From contig JAQZBQ010000008.1 in NCBI GenBank assembly GCA_029237825.1, positions 1 through 64,000 on the forward strand: a stretch of DNA of 64,000 nt. Reading direction: 5' to 3'. Under the pieces are notes generated by a model. It was given only the letters and a program-made list of their open reading frames with translations, had not been told where the DNA came from and searched no databases. The position numbers and the translations under genes are program-made. Every line of letters begins with the position of its first letter. Position 1 is the stretch's first letter. Shown one piece after another: positions 18,101-27,330 of this stretch. This stretch comes from Bacteroidota bacterium. GTDB lineage: Bacteria > Bacteroidota > Bacteroidia > B-17B0 > Aurantibacillaceae.

Positions 18101-18682
18101 ATGGTAGAACAGATAAAAAACCGACTTCGCGCATCAATTGATCTCAAAACCTCCTTGTTAAACAACGAGCGAATACTGTCTACTGTAGAATCTGTTGTAA
18201 ATGAAATTGTAAACTGTTATAAAATTGATGGTAAAGTGTTATGGGCAGGAAACGGTGGATCTGCCGCCGATTCTCAGCATTTAGCAGCTGAACTCAGCGG
18301 GCGCTTTTATTACGACCGGCCACCCTTGTTTAGTGAAGCACTTCACGTAAATACTAGCTATACAACAGCAGTGGCCAATGATTATAGCTATGATGTAATT
18401 TACAGTAGATTAACTCAGGCAATGGGACGAAAAGGCGATGTTTTAATCGGACTTTCTACAAGCGGCAATTCTGCGAACGTTCTCAAGGCACTTGAAGTTG
18501 CTAACCAAATTGGAATGATTACGGTTGCATTCACAGGTGAAACAGGGGGTAAAATGAAAGACTGCGCAAAGTATCTGATTAATATTCCATCAAAGGATAC
18601 GCCGCGGATTCAGGAGTGCCATATGATTTTGGGGCATACCATTTGTGAGTTGGTTGAAATTGCTTTATTCCCAAAGTCATAA
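18101..18682 (+). CDS. gmhA: Phosphoheptose isomerase
   Basis: GmhA converts sedoheptulose 7-phosphate to D-glycero-D-manno-heptose 7-phosphate, the first step to the nucleotide-activated heptose used in surface polysaccharide. The 193-residue SIS-domain protein has GNGGSAADSQHLAAELSG near residue 49, LSTSGNSANVLKA near 127, and the metal/catalytic region IQECHMILGHTICE near the end. It is followed by hddC-like and gmhB-like genes in the same direction. A 94-base gap before it may carry a promoter, but I see no clear element. Confidence 0.93.
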   Translation: MVEQIKNRLRASIDLKTSLLNNERILSTVESVVNEIVNCYKIDGKVLWAGNGGSAADSQHLAAELSGRFYYDRPPLFSEALHVNTSYTTAVANDYSYDVIYSRLTQAMGRKGDVLIGLSTSGNSANVLKALEVANQIGMITVAFTGETGGKMKDCAKYLINIPSKDTPRIQECHMILGHTICELVEIALFPKS

Positions 18683-18687
18683 AAGCT

Positions 18688-19407
18688 GTGTTAACAGAAG
18701 CAGTTATACTGGCAGGTGGTTTCGGCACAAGGCTACAAGCTGTAGTAAGTGATGTGCCAAAGCCAATGGCTCCTGTAAATGGTCAGCCATTTTTATCCTT
18801 TATTCTTACGTATTTAAGATCTTTCGGAATTAATCATGTTGTTATTTCTACTGGTTATTTAGCAGAAAAGATCAGTTCGTTTTATCAAGGCGAGTATAAT
18901 GGCATGCGAATCAGCTACACCAAAGAGGAGAATCCGCTCGGAACGGGTGGTGGTATTCGCCTTGCTTTAGAAAAATGTAGTACTGAACATATCCTGGTTT
19001 TAAACGGGGATTCTTTTTTTGATGTGGATATTCAAACTTATTACCACAAACATTGTGTGCATGATGCCAATGCTTCACTGGCTTTAAGGATGGTACAGGA
19101 TGCGTCACGTTATGGAACAATTCAGTCAAATTCGGAAGAAAGGATAACCGCTTTTAACGAGAAAGACGGAAAGCATGTTGCGGGTTTAATAAATGGAGGT
19201 GTATACATTTTAAATCGAAATGTGTTTTTGAATTCAACAGAACCCGGGCAGCCGTTTTCAATAGAAAAGGATTTTTATGAAAAACGAATTACGGATATGA
19301 AAATCTTTGGTTATGAATTTGATGGTTATTTTATTGATATCGGTATACCTGAAGATTACCGAAAGGCACAGGATGATTTTAAAGAGTTTAAGTATAAAAT
19401 AAATTGA
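18688..19407 (+). CDS. hddC: Nucleotidyltransferase, probable heptose 1-phosphate guanylyltransferase
   Basis: A 239-residue sugar-phosphate nucleotidyltransferase. The signature LAGGFGTRL and PKPMAPVNGQPF lie at the N-terminus, with NGDSFFDVD at about 110 for metal binding and a late DIGIPEDY. Between gmhA and a gmhB-like gene, the best call is HddC, which makes GDP-D-glycero-alpha-D-manno-heptose. A mannose or glucose 1-phosphate transferase cannot be excluded from sequence alone. It starts at a GTG five bases after the gmhA stop. Confidence 0.8.
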   Translation: MLTEAVILAGGFGTRLQAVVSDVPKPMAPVNGQPFLSFILTYLRSFGINHVVISTGYLAEKISSFYQGEYNGMRISYTKEENPLGTGGGIRLALEKCSTEHILVLNGDSFFDVDIQTYYHKHCVHDANASLALRMVQDASRYGTIQSNSEERITAFNEKDGKHVAGLINGGVYILNRNVFLNSTEPGQPFSIEKDFYEKRITDMKIFGYEFDGYFIDIGIPEDYRKAQDDFKEFKYKIN

Positions 19408-19417
19408 TCTTCCTCTC

Positions 19418-19972
19418 ATGACTTTAAAAGAACTGAATATTGATAATAGCTGGACATTGTTTTTAGACAGGGATGGTGTTATTAATAGAAAACTCGATAA
19501 TGACTACGTGAAGCATACTACAGAGTTTGAATTTATTGACGGAACATTGAATGCGTTGAGGATACTCAATTCGATTTTTAAACGGATTGTTATTGTTACA
19601 AACCAGCAGTGCATCGGTAAGAAGATAATTTTTCCTGAAGATCTGGAATTAATTCATCAGAATATGATGTATGAAATTCAATATATGAAAGGCCGGATTG
19701 ATAAAATTTACCATTCACCTAATCTTGCTTCTGAGAATCATCCAACGCGAAAACCATCTATAGGAATGGCGTTGCAGGCAAAGCAAGACTTCCCTGAAAT
19801 CGATTTCAAGAAATCGATTATTGTCGGCGACAGTATGAGTGATATGGAGTTTGGACGAAATACAGGAATGACTACAGTATTTATCAGTGAGGTTGGGAAA
19901 GATGATCCGCTCATTGATTTTAATTTTAAATCACTTATATTTTTTGCACACGGTTTATCAAAAGCAATTTGA
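19418..19972 (+). CDS. gmhB: HAD phosphatase, GmhB-like (heptose bisphosphate phosphatase)
   Basis: A 184-residue HAD-superfamily phosphatase related to GmhB, which removes the 7-phosphate from heptose 1,7-bisphosphate. The nucleophile pair is Asp17/Asp19 in LFLDRDGVIN, motif II is VTNQQCIG, and the later acids are in VGDSMSDMEFG. The cysteine-rich zinc loop of E. coli GmhB is absent: the matching stretch reads YHSPNLASENHPTRKPS with no cysteines. Its position after gmhA and hddC supports the heptose pathway. Its stop overlaps the start of the glycosyltransferase gene (TTGA). Confidence 0.78.
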   Translation: MTLKELNIDNSWTLFLDRDGVINRKLDNDYVKHTTEFEFIDGTLNALRILNSIFKRIVIVTNQQCIGKKIIFPEDLELIHQNMMYEIQYMKGRIDKIYHSPNLASENHPTRKPSIGMALQAKQDFPEIDFKKSIIVGDSMSDMEFGRNTGMTTVFISEVGKDDPLIDFNFKSLIFFAHGLSKAI

Positions 19973-20718
19973 AAGTTTCGATCATAACCATCACTTTTAA
20001 TAGCGAATCAACGTTAATTGATACTATAGATTCAGTATTGAATCAAACCTATAAAAACATTGAATATATCATCGTCGATGGCCGGTCATCAGACAGCACG
20101 CTTTCCATTATTCATTCTTATCGTGACAAAATAAGTAAGGTTGTATCCGAGAACGATAAAGGATTGTATGACGCACTTAATAAAGGTATTTCGATGGCAA
20201 CCGGTGATGTTATTGGTATCTTGCACAGTGACGATTTTTATACCAACCATCAGGTCATAGAAAATATTGTCAATACCTTTCATCTTAATAATGCTGATGC
20301 GGTTTATTCCGATTTATATTATGTTGATAAAAACGATACCGATAAAATTTTCAGAAAGTGGAAATCTGGTCATTACCGTCATGGTATGTTTTTGAATGGA
20401 TGGATGCCGCCGCACCCAACGTTCTTCGTAAAAAAGTCGGTTTACGAAAAGTTAGGAGCTTTTAATTTGGATCTGGTATCTGCCGCTGATTATGAACTGA
20501 TGTTACGCTTCATACATAAGCATAAAGTAAGATTGGCATACTTGCCTGAATTCATTATTAAGATGCGGGTAGGTGGGAAAAGTAATGTGTCCATTCAAAA
20601 TAGGATCCGGGCAAACCGGGAAGATAGAAAGGCCTGGAAGATCAATGGATTGAAACCTTATTTTTACACAATGTATTTAAAGCCTCTGAGAAAAATTATT
20701 CAATTATTTAAGAAGTAA
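19969..20718 (+). CDS. Family 2 glycosyltransferase
   Basis: A 249-residue GT-A fold glycosyltransferase. It begins VSIITITFNSESTLIDTIDSV, continues with QTYKNIEYIIVDGRSSD and NDKGLYDALNKGI, and has a metal-binding HSDDFY motif near residue 83. ADYELMLRF is the usual acceptor-side motif. It probably adds a sugar to the surface glycan built by the neighbouring heptose genes; donor and acceptor are unknown. It starts at a TTG overlapping the gmhB stop codon. Confidence 0.88.
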   Translation: MKVSIITITFNSESTLIDTIDSVLNQTYKNIEYIIVDGRSSDSTLSIIHSYRDKISKVVSENDKGLYDALNKGISMATGDVIGILHSDDFYTNHQVIENIVNTFHLNNADAVYSDLYYVDKNDTDKIFRKWKSGHYRHGMFLNGWMPPHPTFFVKKSVYEKLGAFNLDLVSAADYELMLRFIHKHKVRLAYLPEFIIKMRVGGKSNVSIQNRIRANREDRKAWKINGLKPYFYTMYLKPLRKIIQLFKK

Positions 20719-20719
20719 C

Positions 20720-21129
20720 ATGAGTTTAACAACGTCGTTGAATTTGAGAATAGACTGGAGTGAACTTGATCTTTTTGGGCATGTGAATAATGTAGCTTTT
20801 CATAAATACGCACAGGCGGCCCGATTGGAATTTGTGAGTGCAGCAGGATTAATGGAGCTATATAATACCCATAAGATAGGTTTTCTGGTAGCTGAGACCA
20901 ACTGCCGGTTTAAAAAGGAATTATTGTTTCCGGGAACATTCACATTGAAACGAAAGTAGATTTTTTAAAAAACACCAGTTTTGGCCTTGAACATACAATG
21001 ACCAATGACCTGGGAGAAATAATAGCGATTGCAAAAGATGCGTTGGTTGTTTTTGATTTCACCAAACACGAAAAGTGTTTAATTCCTGAAATCGTGAAAG
21101 TAAATTTATCGTATACGCATGATTTATAA
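20720..21129 (+). pseudogene. Acyl-CoA thioesterase (4HBT hotdog), frameshifted
   Basis: The frame from 20720 encodes 79 residues of a 4-hydroxybenzoyl-CoA-thioesterase-like protein, with the active-site helix start WSELDLFGHVNNVAFHKYAQ. It stops at 20959 with the non-homologous end TLKRK. The rest of the domain continues in another frame from about 20935 (NIHIETKVDFLKNTSFGLEH) to a stop at 21129, giving about 136 residues in total, a normal family length. Restoring one missing A in GGGAACATT near 20934-20937 would rejoin the frames. This is either a recent inactivating mutation or a base-calling error in a short A-run. The intact protein would hydrolyse acyl-CoA thioesters. It starts right after the glycosyltransferase. 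Confidence 0.8.
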
Positions 21130-21820
21130 ATCACTCCTATTTTTATTTACGTTTTGTATATACAAGGCTGCGAAGAGCCAGGTATGGCACGAAAAGGCCC
21201 AATTGTTTCAAATTGGGGTAGGGGATAACTATGTGATTAAAACACGGATTGAAGAGAACAGACTGATTTATACATCAAAAAATACAGCGAGTTTTGGAAA
21301 AATTTCGATTAGAACTACGCCAGCGTTCTTTATTAAATTTGAGCGGGCTCTGACTAGAAATATCGGTATAGGGATGTCAGTCGGTTATCGGAAAACTGAG
21401 ATTACTCAGGTTATTCCTTATATATATTATGACACAACTACAACTTATCCAACGTATATTGGTGGGGTCGGCGTAGTTTATCATCATCCGCAGAGAACCG
21501 GCTATGATATTTTTAACTTTAAAATCAATGATTTAGCTATTGGTGCAAAATTGAATTACCATTTACTGCCTGGAAAAATAGTGGATCCTTATATTGGTAT
21601 TGCTGCGGGTTACCGGTTATTTGACCGAAGTTACTCATACACTGCGGATAACAATCGTCGAATTTATTATGTAGTAGAATATGAAAATGTTTTGCCTGTC
21701 TATTTCTCAGGGACCCTTGGTGTTCGGTACTTTATAACAGATGACTTGGGTGTGTATGCAGAAGTAGGAATTGATAAATGGTCTATCATTCAAGGAGGAT
21801 TTGTATTTAAAATTAAATAA
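21119..21820 (+). CDS. Outer-membrane beta-barrel protein (OmpW/PorT-like size)
   Basis: A 233-residue exported protein with a signal peptide (residues 1-20, ending in AAKS). It has the alternating aromatic/polar strands of a small outer-membrane barrel, for example FFIKFERALTRNIGIGMSVG and VDPYIGIAAGYRLF, and it ends with a typical strand VYAEVGIDKWSIIQGGFVFK. I recognise no specific family. Its start overlaps the end of the broken thioesterase by 11 bases. It is convergent with the acylphosphatase gene. Confidence 0.68.
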   Translation: MIYKSLLFLFTFCIYKAAKSQVWHEKAQLFQIGVGDNYVIKTRIEENRLIYTSKNTASFGKISIRTTPAFFIKFERALTRNIGIGMSVGYRKTEITQVIPYIYYDTTTTYPTYIGGVGVVYHHPQRTGYDIFNFKINDLAIGAKLNYHLLPGKIVDPYIGIAAGYRLFDRSYSYTADNNRRIYYVVEYENVLPVYFSGTLGVRYFITDDLGVYAEVGIDKWSIIQGGFVFKIK

Positions 21821-21826
21821 TAAAAC

Positions 21827-22099
21827 CTACTTCTTCACTTCAAACGTTTCAAAGCTCTTCACTTCACCTTCCTCAGCAATAACTTCTTTTACCTGTGAAC
21901 GGGGTGAGCCAACATAGCACCACTCGATGAGTTTGTTGATGTCATCTTCCTTTCCTTCTGCTTCAATAAACACGTCGCCGTTATGAAGGTTTTTGACATA
22001 CCCTGTCAGATTACATTTAAGGGCTTGTGCATGCGTGCAAAAGCGATAAGATACACGTTGTACCTTTCCTTTTACAGTAATATTGTAATGTCGTATCAA
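21827..22099 (-). CDS. acyP: Acylphosphatase
   Basis: A 90-residue acylphosphatase that hydrolyses acyl phosphates such as 1,3-bisphosphoglycerate or carbamoyl phosphate. The phosphate-binding loop is KVQRVSYRF with Arg19, and the catalytic Asn37 lies in GYVKNLHNGDV. The loop reads QRVSYRF where most relatives have QGVGFR, a mild change. It lies one base after the UDP-glucuronate decarboxylase gene on the same strand. Confidence 0.92.
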   Translation of the reverse strand: MIRHYNITVKGKVQRVSYRFCTHAQALKCNLTGYVKNLHNGDVFIEAEGKEDDINKLIEWCYVGSPRSQVKEVIAEEGEVKSFETFEVKK

Positions 22100-22100
22100 A

Positions 22101-23087
22101 CTAACGGTTAAGTGTTTCCAGGTTACGGTGTTCTGTTTTATTCAATTCATCTTTTGATAATGATTTGAAATATTCATAGGTAATTTTTAAACCTTCTGCC
22201 CGGTTCACTTTTGGTTCCCATCCCAGTATTTCTTTAGCTTTTGTAATATCCGGCCTGCGTTGTTTTGGATCATCTTTAGGTAAAGGCAATGAAATCAATT
22301 TCTGGTTGGCCCCTGTTAATTTTAGTATTTCTTCCCCAAATTCTTTGATGGTAATTTCACTTGGATTCCCGATATTGACAGGTAAATGGTAATTGCTCAT
22401 TAACAATCGATAGATACCTTCTACGAGATCATCTACATAACAAAAACTTCTTGTCTGGCTTCCATCTCCAAACATTGTAAGGTCCTCTCCTCGTAAGGCC
22501 TGTCCGATAAATGCAGGTAATACGCGCCCGTCGTTAAGACGCATGCGCGGTCCATACGTATTAAAAATACGGATGATGCGCGTTTCTACATTATGCGTTT
22601 CATGGTAGGCCATTGTTAATGCTTCCATGAAGCGTTTAGCCTCATCATAGCATCCTCTGGGTCCAACGGGATTTACGTTGCCCCAATATTCTTCAGTTTG
22701 AGGATGCACAAAAGGATCTCCGTAAACTTCACTGGTGGATGCAACTAAGACACGTGCTTTTTTTACACGAGCCAAGCCTAAAACATTATGCGTTCCAAGT
22801 GATGAAACTTTTAAAGTTTGAATTGGAATTTTCAGATAATCGATTGGACTTGCCGGTGAAGCAAAATGCAAAATGTAATCTATGTTGCCTGGGACGTGAA
22901 TGAATTTACTAACATCATGATGATAGAATTCGAACTGTTCCAGTTTAAATAAATGTTCAATATTTTTTAAGTCGCCGGTTATTAAATTGTCCATTGCAAT
23001 AACATGCATGCCTTCCTTAATAAATCGGTCACATAGATGTGAACCTAAAAAACCGGCTGCTCCGGTGATTAATATCCGTTTTTGCAT
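22101..23087 (-). CDS. UDP-glucuronate decarboxylase (UDP-xylose synthase)
   Basis: A 328-residue short-chain dehydrogenase/epimerase-type enzyme that converts UDP-glucuronate to UDP-xylose with bound NAD. It has the Rossmann start [12 protein letters not shown], the catalytic Tyr147 and Lys151 in [15 protein letters not shown], and [14 protein letters not shown]. The [11 protein letters not shown] stretch is the mark of UXS rather than of 4-epimerases. It lies 42 bases downstream of the UDP-glucose dehydrogenase gene, which supplies its substrate. The product feeds surface glycan synthesis. Confidence 0.93.
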   Translation of the reverse strand: MQKRILITGAAGFLGSHLCDRFIKEGMHVIAMDNLITGDLKNIEHLFKLEQFEFYHHDVSKFIHVPGNIDYILHFASPASPIDYLKIPIQTLKVSSLGTHNVLGLARVKKARVLVASTSEVYGDPFVHPQTEEYWGNVNPVGPRGCYDEAKRFMEALTMAYHETHNVETRIIRIFNTYGPRMRLNDGRVLPAFIGQALRGEDLTMFGDGSQTRSFCYVDDLVEGIYRLLMSNYHLPVNIGNPSEITIKEFGEEILKLTGANQKLISLPLPKDDPKQRRPDITKAKEILGWEPKVNRAEGLKITYEYFKSLSKDELNKTEHRNLETLNR

Positions 23088-23129
23088 ATGCTTTAATTTT
23101 TTCTGATGAACCAGATAATTTAAGTTCTT

Positions 23130-24452
23130 TTAGTTTGTTCTTACTCCAATACAATAGTAATTATAACCCAGTTGTTTCATGTCTTGCGGGTCAAATATAT
23201 TCCTCCCGTCGAACAACGTTTTTTCTTTCAAACGTTTTCCGATTTCAGTAAAGGAAGGAACCCTGAATTCAGGCCATTCTGTAACAATCAATAAGGCATC
23301 GGCTCCGTCCAATGTATCGTACATTTCCATGGCGTATTCAATGGAATCTTTTAATGTATGCTTGGCTTCATTCATAGCAACAGGGTCATATGCAACAACG
23401 CTGGCACCTTCTTTCAGAAGTTTATCAATAATGACCAAAGAAGGGGCTTCACGCATATCATCAGTTTTTGGTTTAAACGATAAACCCCACAAAGCAAATT
23501 TTTTCCCTCTTAATTCATTGTTGAAATGCTTTTTAACTTTATCAAATAAAACTTCTTTCTGGTTTTCATTTACTTCTTCCACTGCGTTTAAAATCCGCAT
23601 GTTATAACTGTTTTCTTTTGCAGTTTTTATCAGAGCTTTCACATCTTTTGGAAAGCAGCTTCCTCCATAACCCACGCCTGGATAAATAAACTTGGTTCCT
23701 ATACGCGCGTCGCTACCAATACCTTTACGCACCATATTTACGTCGGCACCCATTATTTCGCAAAGGTTGGCGATGTCATTCATGAAACTGATTTTAGTAG
23801 CGAGCATCGCATTGGCAGCATATTTCGTCATTTCGGCCGAAGGAATATCCATAAAATAGATCGGATGCCCGTTCATTAAAAAGGGTTTGTAAAGTTTGCT
23901 CATCAACTCCTCAGCTTCCGGCCTGTCAATACCGACAACAATTCTATCCGGCTTCATGAAATCCTCAATAGCGGCACCTTCTTTTAAAAATTCAGGATTG
24001 GATGCGACGTAAAAATCTAATTTCGAGCCCCGTTTTTCCAGCTGCGCAGCAACAGCTTTTCTTACTTTTTCCGCCGTACTTACCGGAACGGTACTTTTGG
24101 TAACCACTACCAAAGGGTGTTGCATGTGTTCACCAATGCTTGATGCTACTGCAAGTACATATTTTAAATCCGCTGAACCATCTTCATCAGGAGGGGTTCC
24201 AACAGCAATAAATACAACTTCTGCATCCTGAATACTGTCTTTAAGTGATGTTGAAAAATGCAGTCGGTGTTTTTGAACATTACGGGTTACCATTTCTTCA
24301 AGTCCCGGTTCGTAAATAGGAAGAATACCGTTATGCAGATTATTAATCTTGTTTTGATCAATGTCGACGCATGTTACGTCCATTCCTACTTCAGCAAAAC
24401 ATGTTCCTGTTACCAGGCCAACGTAACCCGTTCCTACTATTGCAATTTTCAT
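23130..24452 (-). CDS. ugd: UDP-glucose 6-dehydrogenase
   Basis: Ugd oxidises UDP-glucose to UDP-glucuronate with two NAD molecules. The 440-residue protein begins MKIAIVGTGYVGLVTGTCFAE (here split) and carries the catalytic Cys266 in GYGGSCFPKD, NPEFLKEGAA, and the C-terminal domain with WGLSFKPKTDDMREAPS. Length and motifs are normal. It is flanked by the UXS gene downstream and a DegT aminotransferase upstream on the same strand, as a nucleotide-sugar cassette. Confidence 0.96.
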   Translation of the reverse strand: MKIAIVGTGYVGLVTGTCFAEVGMDVTCVDIDQNKINNLHNGILPIYEPGLEEMVTRNVQKHRLHFSTSLKDSIQDAEVVFIAVGTPPDEDGSADLKYVLAVASSIGEHMQHPLVVVTKSTVPVSTAEKVRKAVAAQLEKRGSKLDFYVASNPEFLKEGAAIEDFMKPDRIVVGIDRPEAEELMSKLYKPFLMNGHPIYFMDIPSAEMTKYAANAMLATKISFMNDIANLCEIMGADVNMVRKGIGSDARIGTKFIYPGVGYGGSCFPKDVKALIKTAKENSYNMRILNAVEEVNENQKEVLFDKVKKHFNNELRGKKFALWGLSFKPKTDDMREAPSLVIIDKLLKEGASVVAYDPVAMNEAKHTLKDSIEYAMEMYDTLDGADALLIVTEWPEFRVPSFTEIGKRLKEKTLFDGRNIFDPQDMKQLGYNYYCIGVRTN

Positions 24453-24459
24453 AAATTTT

Positions 24460-25599
24460 TTATTTTACTAATTCTAATAAATTGTCTGTAATATATTTTA
24501 AAGTGTCTTCATCCATTTCAGTATGCATAGGCAGTGATAAAACCGTTGCACACAATTTTTCAGTTACCGGGAAATCTCCTTTTTTGTAACGCTCGCTTTT
24601 ATAAGCGTTTTGCTCATGCAATGGAATAGGATAGTAAATCATTGCCGGAATGCCACGTTCACCTAATTGTTCACGCAATTGTGTCCTGTCCACGCCATTT
24701 AATTGCAAGGTATATTGATGAAATACATGGGTTGAGTTTTTAGCGCGAACAGGCGTTTTTATTTTAGGATGGTTTGCAAAAGCGTTGTCGTAATAAGCTG
24801 CGGCTCTGTTCCTTGCTGAAGCATATTCGTCGAGGTGTTTTAATTTGGCTTTTAAAACGACCGCCTGAATTGAATCTAATCGTGAGTTCACCCCTAAAAC
24901 GTCGTGTACATATTGAACGGTTTGGCCATGGTTGGCAACAGTCCTTAGTTTTTTTGCTAAGTCATCATTGTTTGTGTATATCGCACCACCGTCGCCATAA
25001 CAGCCTAAGTTTTTACTTGGAAAAAATGATGTACATCCAATTGTTCCAATCGTTCCTGCTTTTGCTTTGGTTCCATTGCTAAAGGTATAATCAGCCCCAA
25101 TAGCCTGAGCTACATCTTCAATGACGTATAAATTGTGTTTCTTTGCCAGCTCCATTATCCGCTCCATATCCGCGCATTGCCCGAACAAATGAACAGGAAC
25201 TATGGCTTTTGTTTTTGGAGTAATGGCTTTTTCAATGGCTTCAATATTTATATCAAAAGTATCCGGGTAAACATCCACCAAAACCGGAGTTAACCCAAGC
25301 AGACCAATTACTTCTGCGGTTGCCACATAGGTAAAGTTAGCAGTAATCACTTCGTCGCCCGGCTTAAGATTTAATGCCATCATTGCAATTTGCAGGGCGT
25401 CAGTTCCATTTGCACAGGGAATTACATGTTTAACATTTAAATATTTTTCAAGTTCAGACTGAAACTCCTTAACAGCCGGGCCATTAATGAAGGTTGTTGA
25501 ATTTAGTACTTCCTGAATTCCCGCATCCACTTCGGTTTTAATTTTTTCATATTGACCCTTCAGGTCAACCATTTGGATTTTTTTGGTAAGTGTAGTCAT
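24460..25599 (-). CDS. DegT/DnrJ/EryC1/StrS family sugar aminotransferase
   Basis: A PLP-dependent aminotransferase of 379 residues that makes amino sugars from nucleotide-linked keto sugars. PLP would bind Lys196 in SFFPSKNLGCYGDGGA; the EDVAQAIGA segment (161-169) carries the conserved Asp and Gln. The C-terminal HQYTLQL and PIPLHEQ motifs are also present. The sugar cannot be deduced; no matching 4,6-dehydratase or oxidoreductase lies in this window. It is the first gene of the minus-strand group ending in the acylphosphatase gene. Confidence 0.92.
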   Translation of the reverse strand: MTTLTKKIQMVDLKGQYEKIKTEVDAGIQEVLNSTTFINGPAVKEFQSELEKYLNVKHVIPCANGTDALQIAMMALNLKPGDEVITANFTYVATAEVIGLLGLTPVLVDVYPDTFDINIEAIEKAITPKTKAIVPVHLFGQCADMERIMELAKKHNLYVIEDVAQAIGADYTFSNGTKAKAGTIGTIGCTSFFPSKNLGCYGDGGAIYTNNDDLAKKLRTVANHGQTVQYVHDVLGVNSRLDSIQAVVLKAKLKHLDEYASARNRAAAYYDNAFANHPKIKTPVRAKNSTHVFHQYTLQLNGVDRTQLREQLGERGIPAMIYYPIPLHEQNAYKSERYKKGDFPVTEKLCATVLSLPMHTEMDEDTLKYITDNLLELVK

Positions 25600-25805
25600 A
25601 AATGAAATTGTAACGTACGAATATAACCATTTTGGCTTTACTAAATGTGAGTGCGCTAAAAAAAGGGATTACATGGAGACGTTTTTTTTAGGTTTCAACC
25701 GGTGTTATTAATCCTTTATCTTTACTTTAAGCCATCTTACATTTTTCTTTCAAAAAAATTTGAAAGCTGTAACGGCATGCGCATGTTACATGATTAACTT
25801 GCAAT

Positions 25806-27329
25806 ATGCGTTGTAAGCTTTTAATCATAATACCAACCTTTTTCTTTTCATGTTCTAAGTATATCTTGTATTCTCCGCGTGTTCCTGAAAAATGTGTGAA
25901 ACATGAAAGTTCAAAGAGGGTTTCAGTGTCGGAAAAATTAGGTTTGAATGAAGAACACATGATGAGTAAAACGGGTGTTTACACACTCGAAGGAGGATCT
26001 GAAAGCTTTGTTGCGCGCTTATGGTTTTGTGAAAACGCCCAACAAACGCTCGATATCCAATATTATTCCGTAGCCAAAGACAATTGCGGATTTATATTTT
26101 GTGATTATTTATTGAAGGCAGCTGACAGAGGGGTTAAAGTGAGATTGCTGTTAGACGCGCTTGCCAAACAAATGAGCATGAAGGATATTCAAACACTGGA
26201 TTCTCATGAAAATATTGAAGTGAGGATATATAACCCCGGCGTTAAACATCACAGAAATGCCTGGTTGAGAGTAAGAAAAACGTTACATGGTATACGTCGC
26301 ATCGACCAGAGAATGCACATTAAAACATTTACAGTCGACGGAACTATAACTATTACCGGTGGCAGAAACATTGCAGATCGTTATTTTGATTATGATCCAA
26401 AATATAACTTCAGGGATCGGGACATAGTACTGTTTGGAAAAGCTGCTAGCACGGTGAAATCTTCTTTTGAGGATTACTGGAATGATACGTTGAGTATTCA
26501 TTATGAGGGCTTAAGAATCCGGAAGCAACACCGAAAGGATTACCAAAAAAGGTATAACAGGCTCCATCATTATGTATGCGACCCCAAAAATTTATCTGAC
26601 CAAATGATAGAACGCATTTTAAATTATCCGCTGCGTGTGAAAGATCTTAACAAATCAGAGCAATTGTTATGGTTGGATAATGTGTCGTATGTGTCCGACA
26701 AACCAGCAAAAAATAATGACCGAAATGAGCGCAAGGGCGGAGTGTGCCATGATTCACTCATCGAAATTCTTAAACAAACAAAAACATCCTTGGATTTGCA
26801 AAGCCCGTATTTAATTACACTCGATGATGGGAAAAAGTTTTTTAAGGAGATGGTTGACCGCGGAGTTAAACTGCGGGTAATCACCAATAGTTTATGCTCT
26901 ACGGATAATGAAAATGCATTCAGTGGGTATCAAAGAGATAGGAAAGAGAACCTGGAAACGGGAATGCAGATTTATGAATTTAAACCTAATGCAGCAGTAC
27001 GGAATAAATTAATGACAGCCGAGTCAATTGCCTCACTCAAGCGAAAATCCGTTTATGGATTTCATCCAAAAACTATGATAATTGATGATGAGGTTTCTGT
27101 GATTGGATCCTATAATTTTGATCCAAGGAGTGCCGATTTGAACACAGAGTCGGTTGTGATTATCCGCTCGAAAGAATTCTCAAAATTGTTATTTAAACAT
27201 GTGAATGAAGAATTTCTGCCGGAAAACGCTTGGCATACCACGCTTGATTATAATCCTGATTCAGAGGCTGGATTGCGTAAGAAATGGAAGGCCGCATCCC
27301 GCATTATTTTTCCAAAAAAAGTCTTATAG
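25806..27329 (+). CDS. Phospholipase D-like lipoprotein
   Basis: A 507-residue protein with two complete HKD motifs, HIKTFTVDG starting at residue 171 and HPKTMIIDD starting at residue 420, each followed by the GG/GS-N segment (TGGRNI; IGSYNFDPRS). That is the pattern of cardiolipin synthases and related phosphatidyltransferases or phospholipases. The N-terminus MRCKLLIIIPTFFFSCSK resembles a lipoprotein signal with Cys16. It would therefore sit on the outer face of the membrane. The gene stands alone behind a 206-base gap, divergent from the DegT gene and convergent, with a single base between, with the RecD-like gene. Confidence 0.85.
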   Translation: MRCKLLIIIPTFFFSCSKYILYSPRVPEKCVKHESSKRVSVSEKLGLNEEHMMSKTGVYTLEGGSESFVARLWFCENAQQTLDIQYYSVAKDNCGFIFCDYLLKAADRGVKVRLLLDALAKQMSMKDIQTLDSHENIEVRIYNPGVKHHRNAWLRVRKTLHGIRRIDQRMHIKTFTVDGTITITGGRNIADRYFDYDPKYNFRDRDIVLFGKAASTVKSSFEDYWNDTLSIHYEGLRIRKQHRKDYQKRYNRLHHYVCDPKNLSDQMIERILNYPLRVKDLNKSEQLLWLDNVSYVSDKPAKNNDRNERKGGVCHDSLIEILKQTKTSLDLQSPYLITLDDGKKFFKEMVDRGVKLRVITNSLCSTDNENAFSGYQRDRKENLETGMQIYEFKPNAAVRNKLMTAESIASLKRKSVYGFHPKTMIIDDEVSVIGSYNFDPRSADLNTESVVIIRSKEFSKLLFKHVNEEFLPENAWHTTLDYNPDSEAGLRKKWKAASRIIFPKKVL

Positions 27330-27330
27330 C

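Noticed and set aside
25727-25960. Minus-strand open frame over the phospholipase D gene start
   Set aside because: It is antisense to a real coding region and has no protein-like features.
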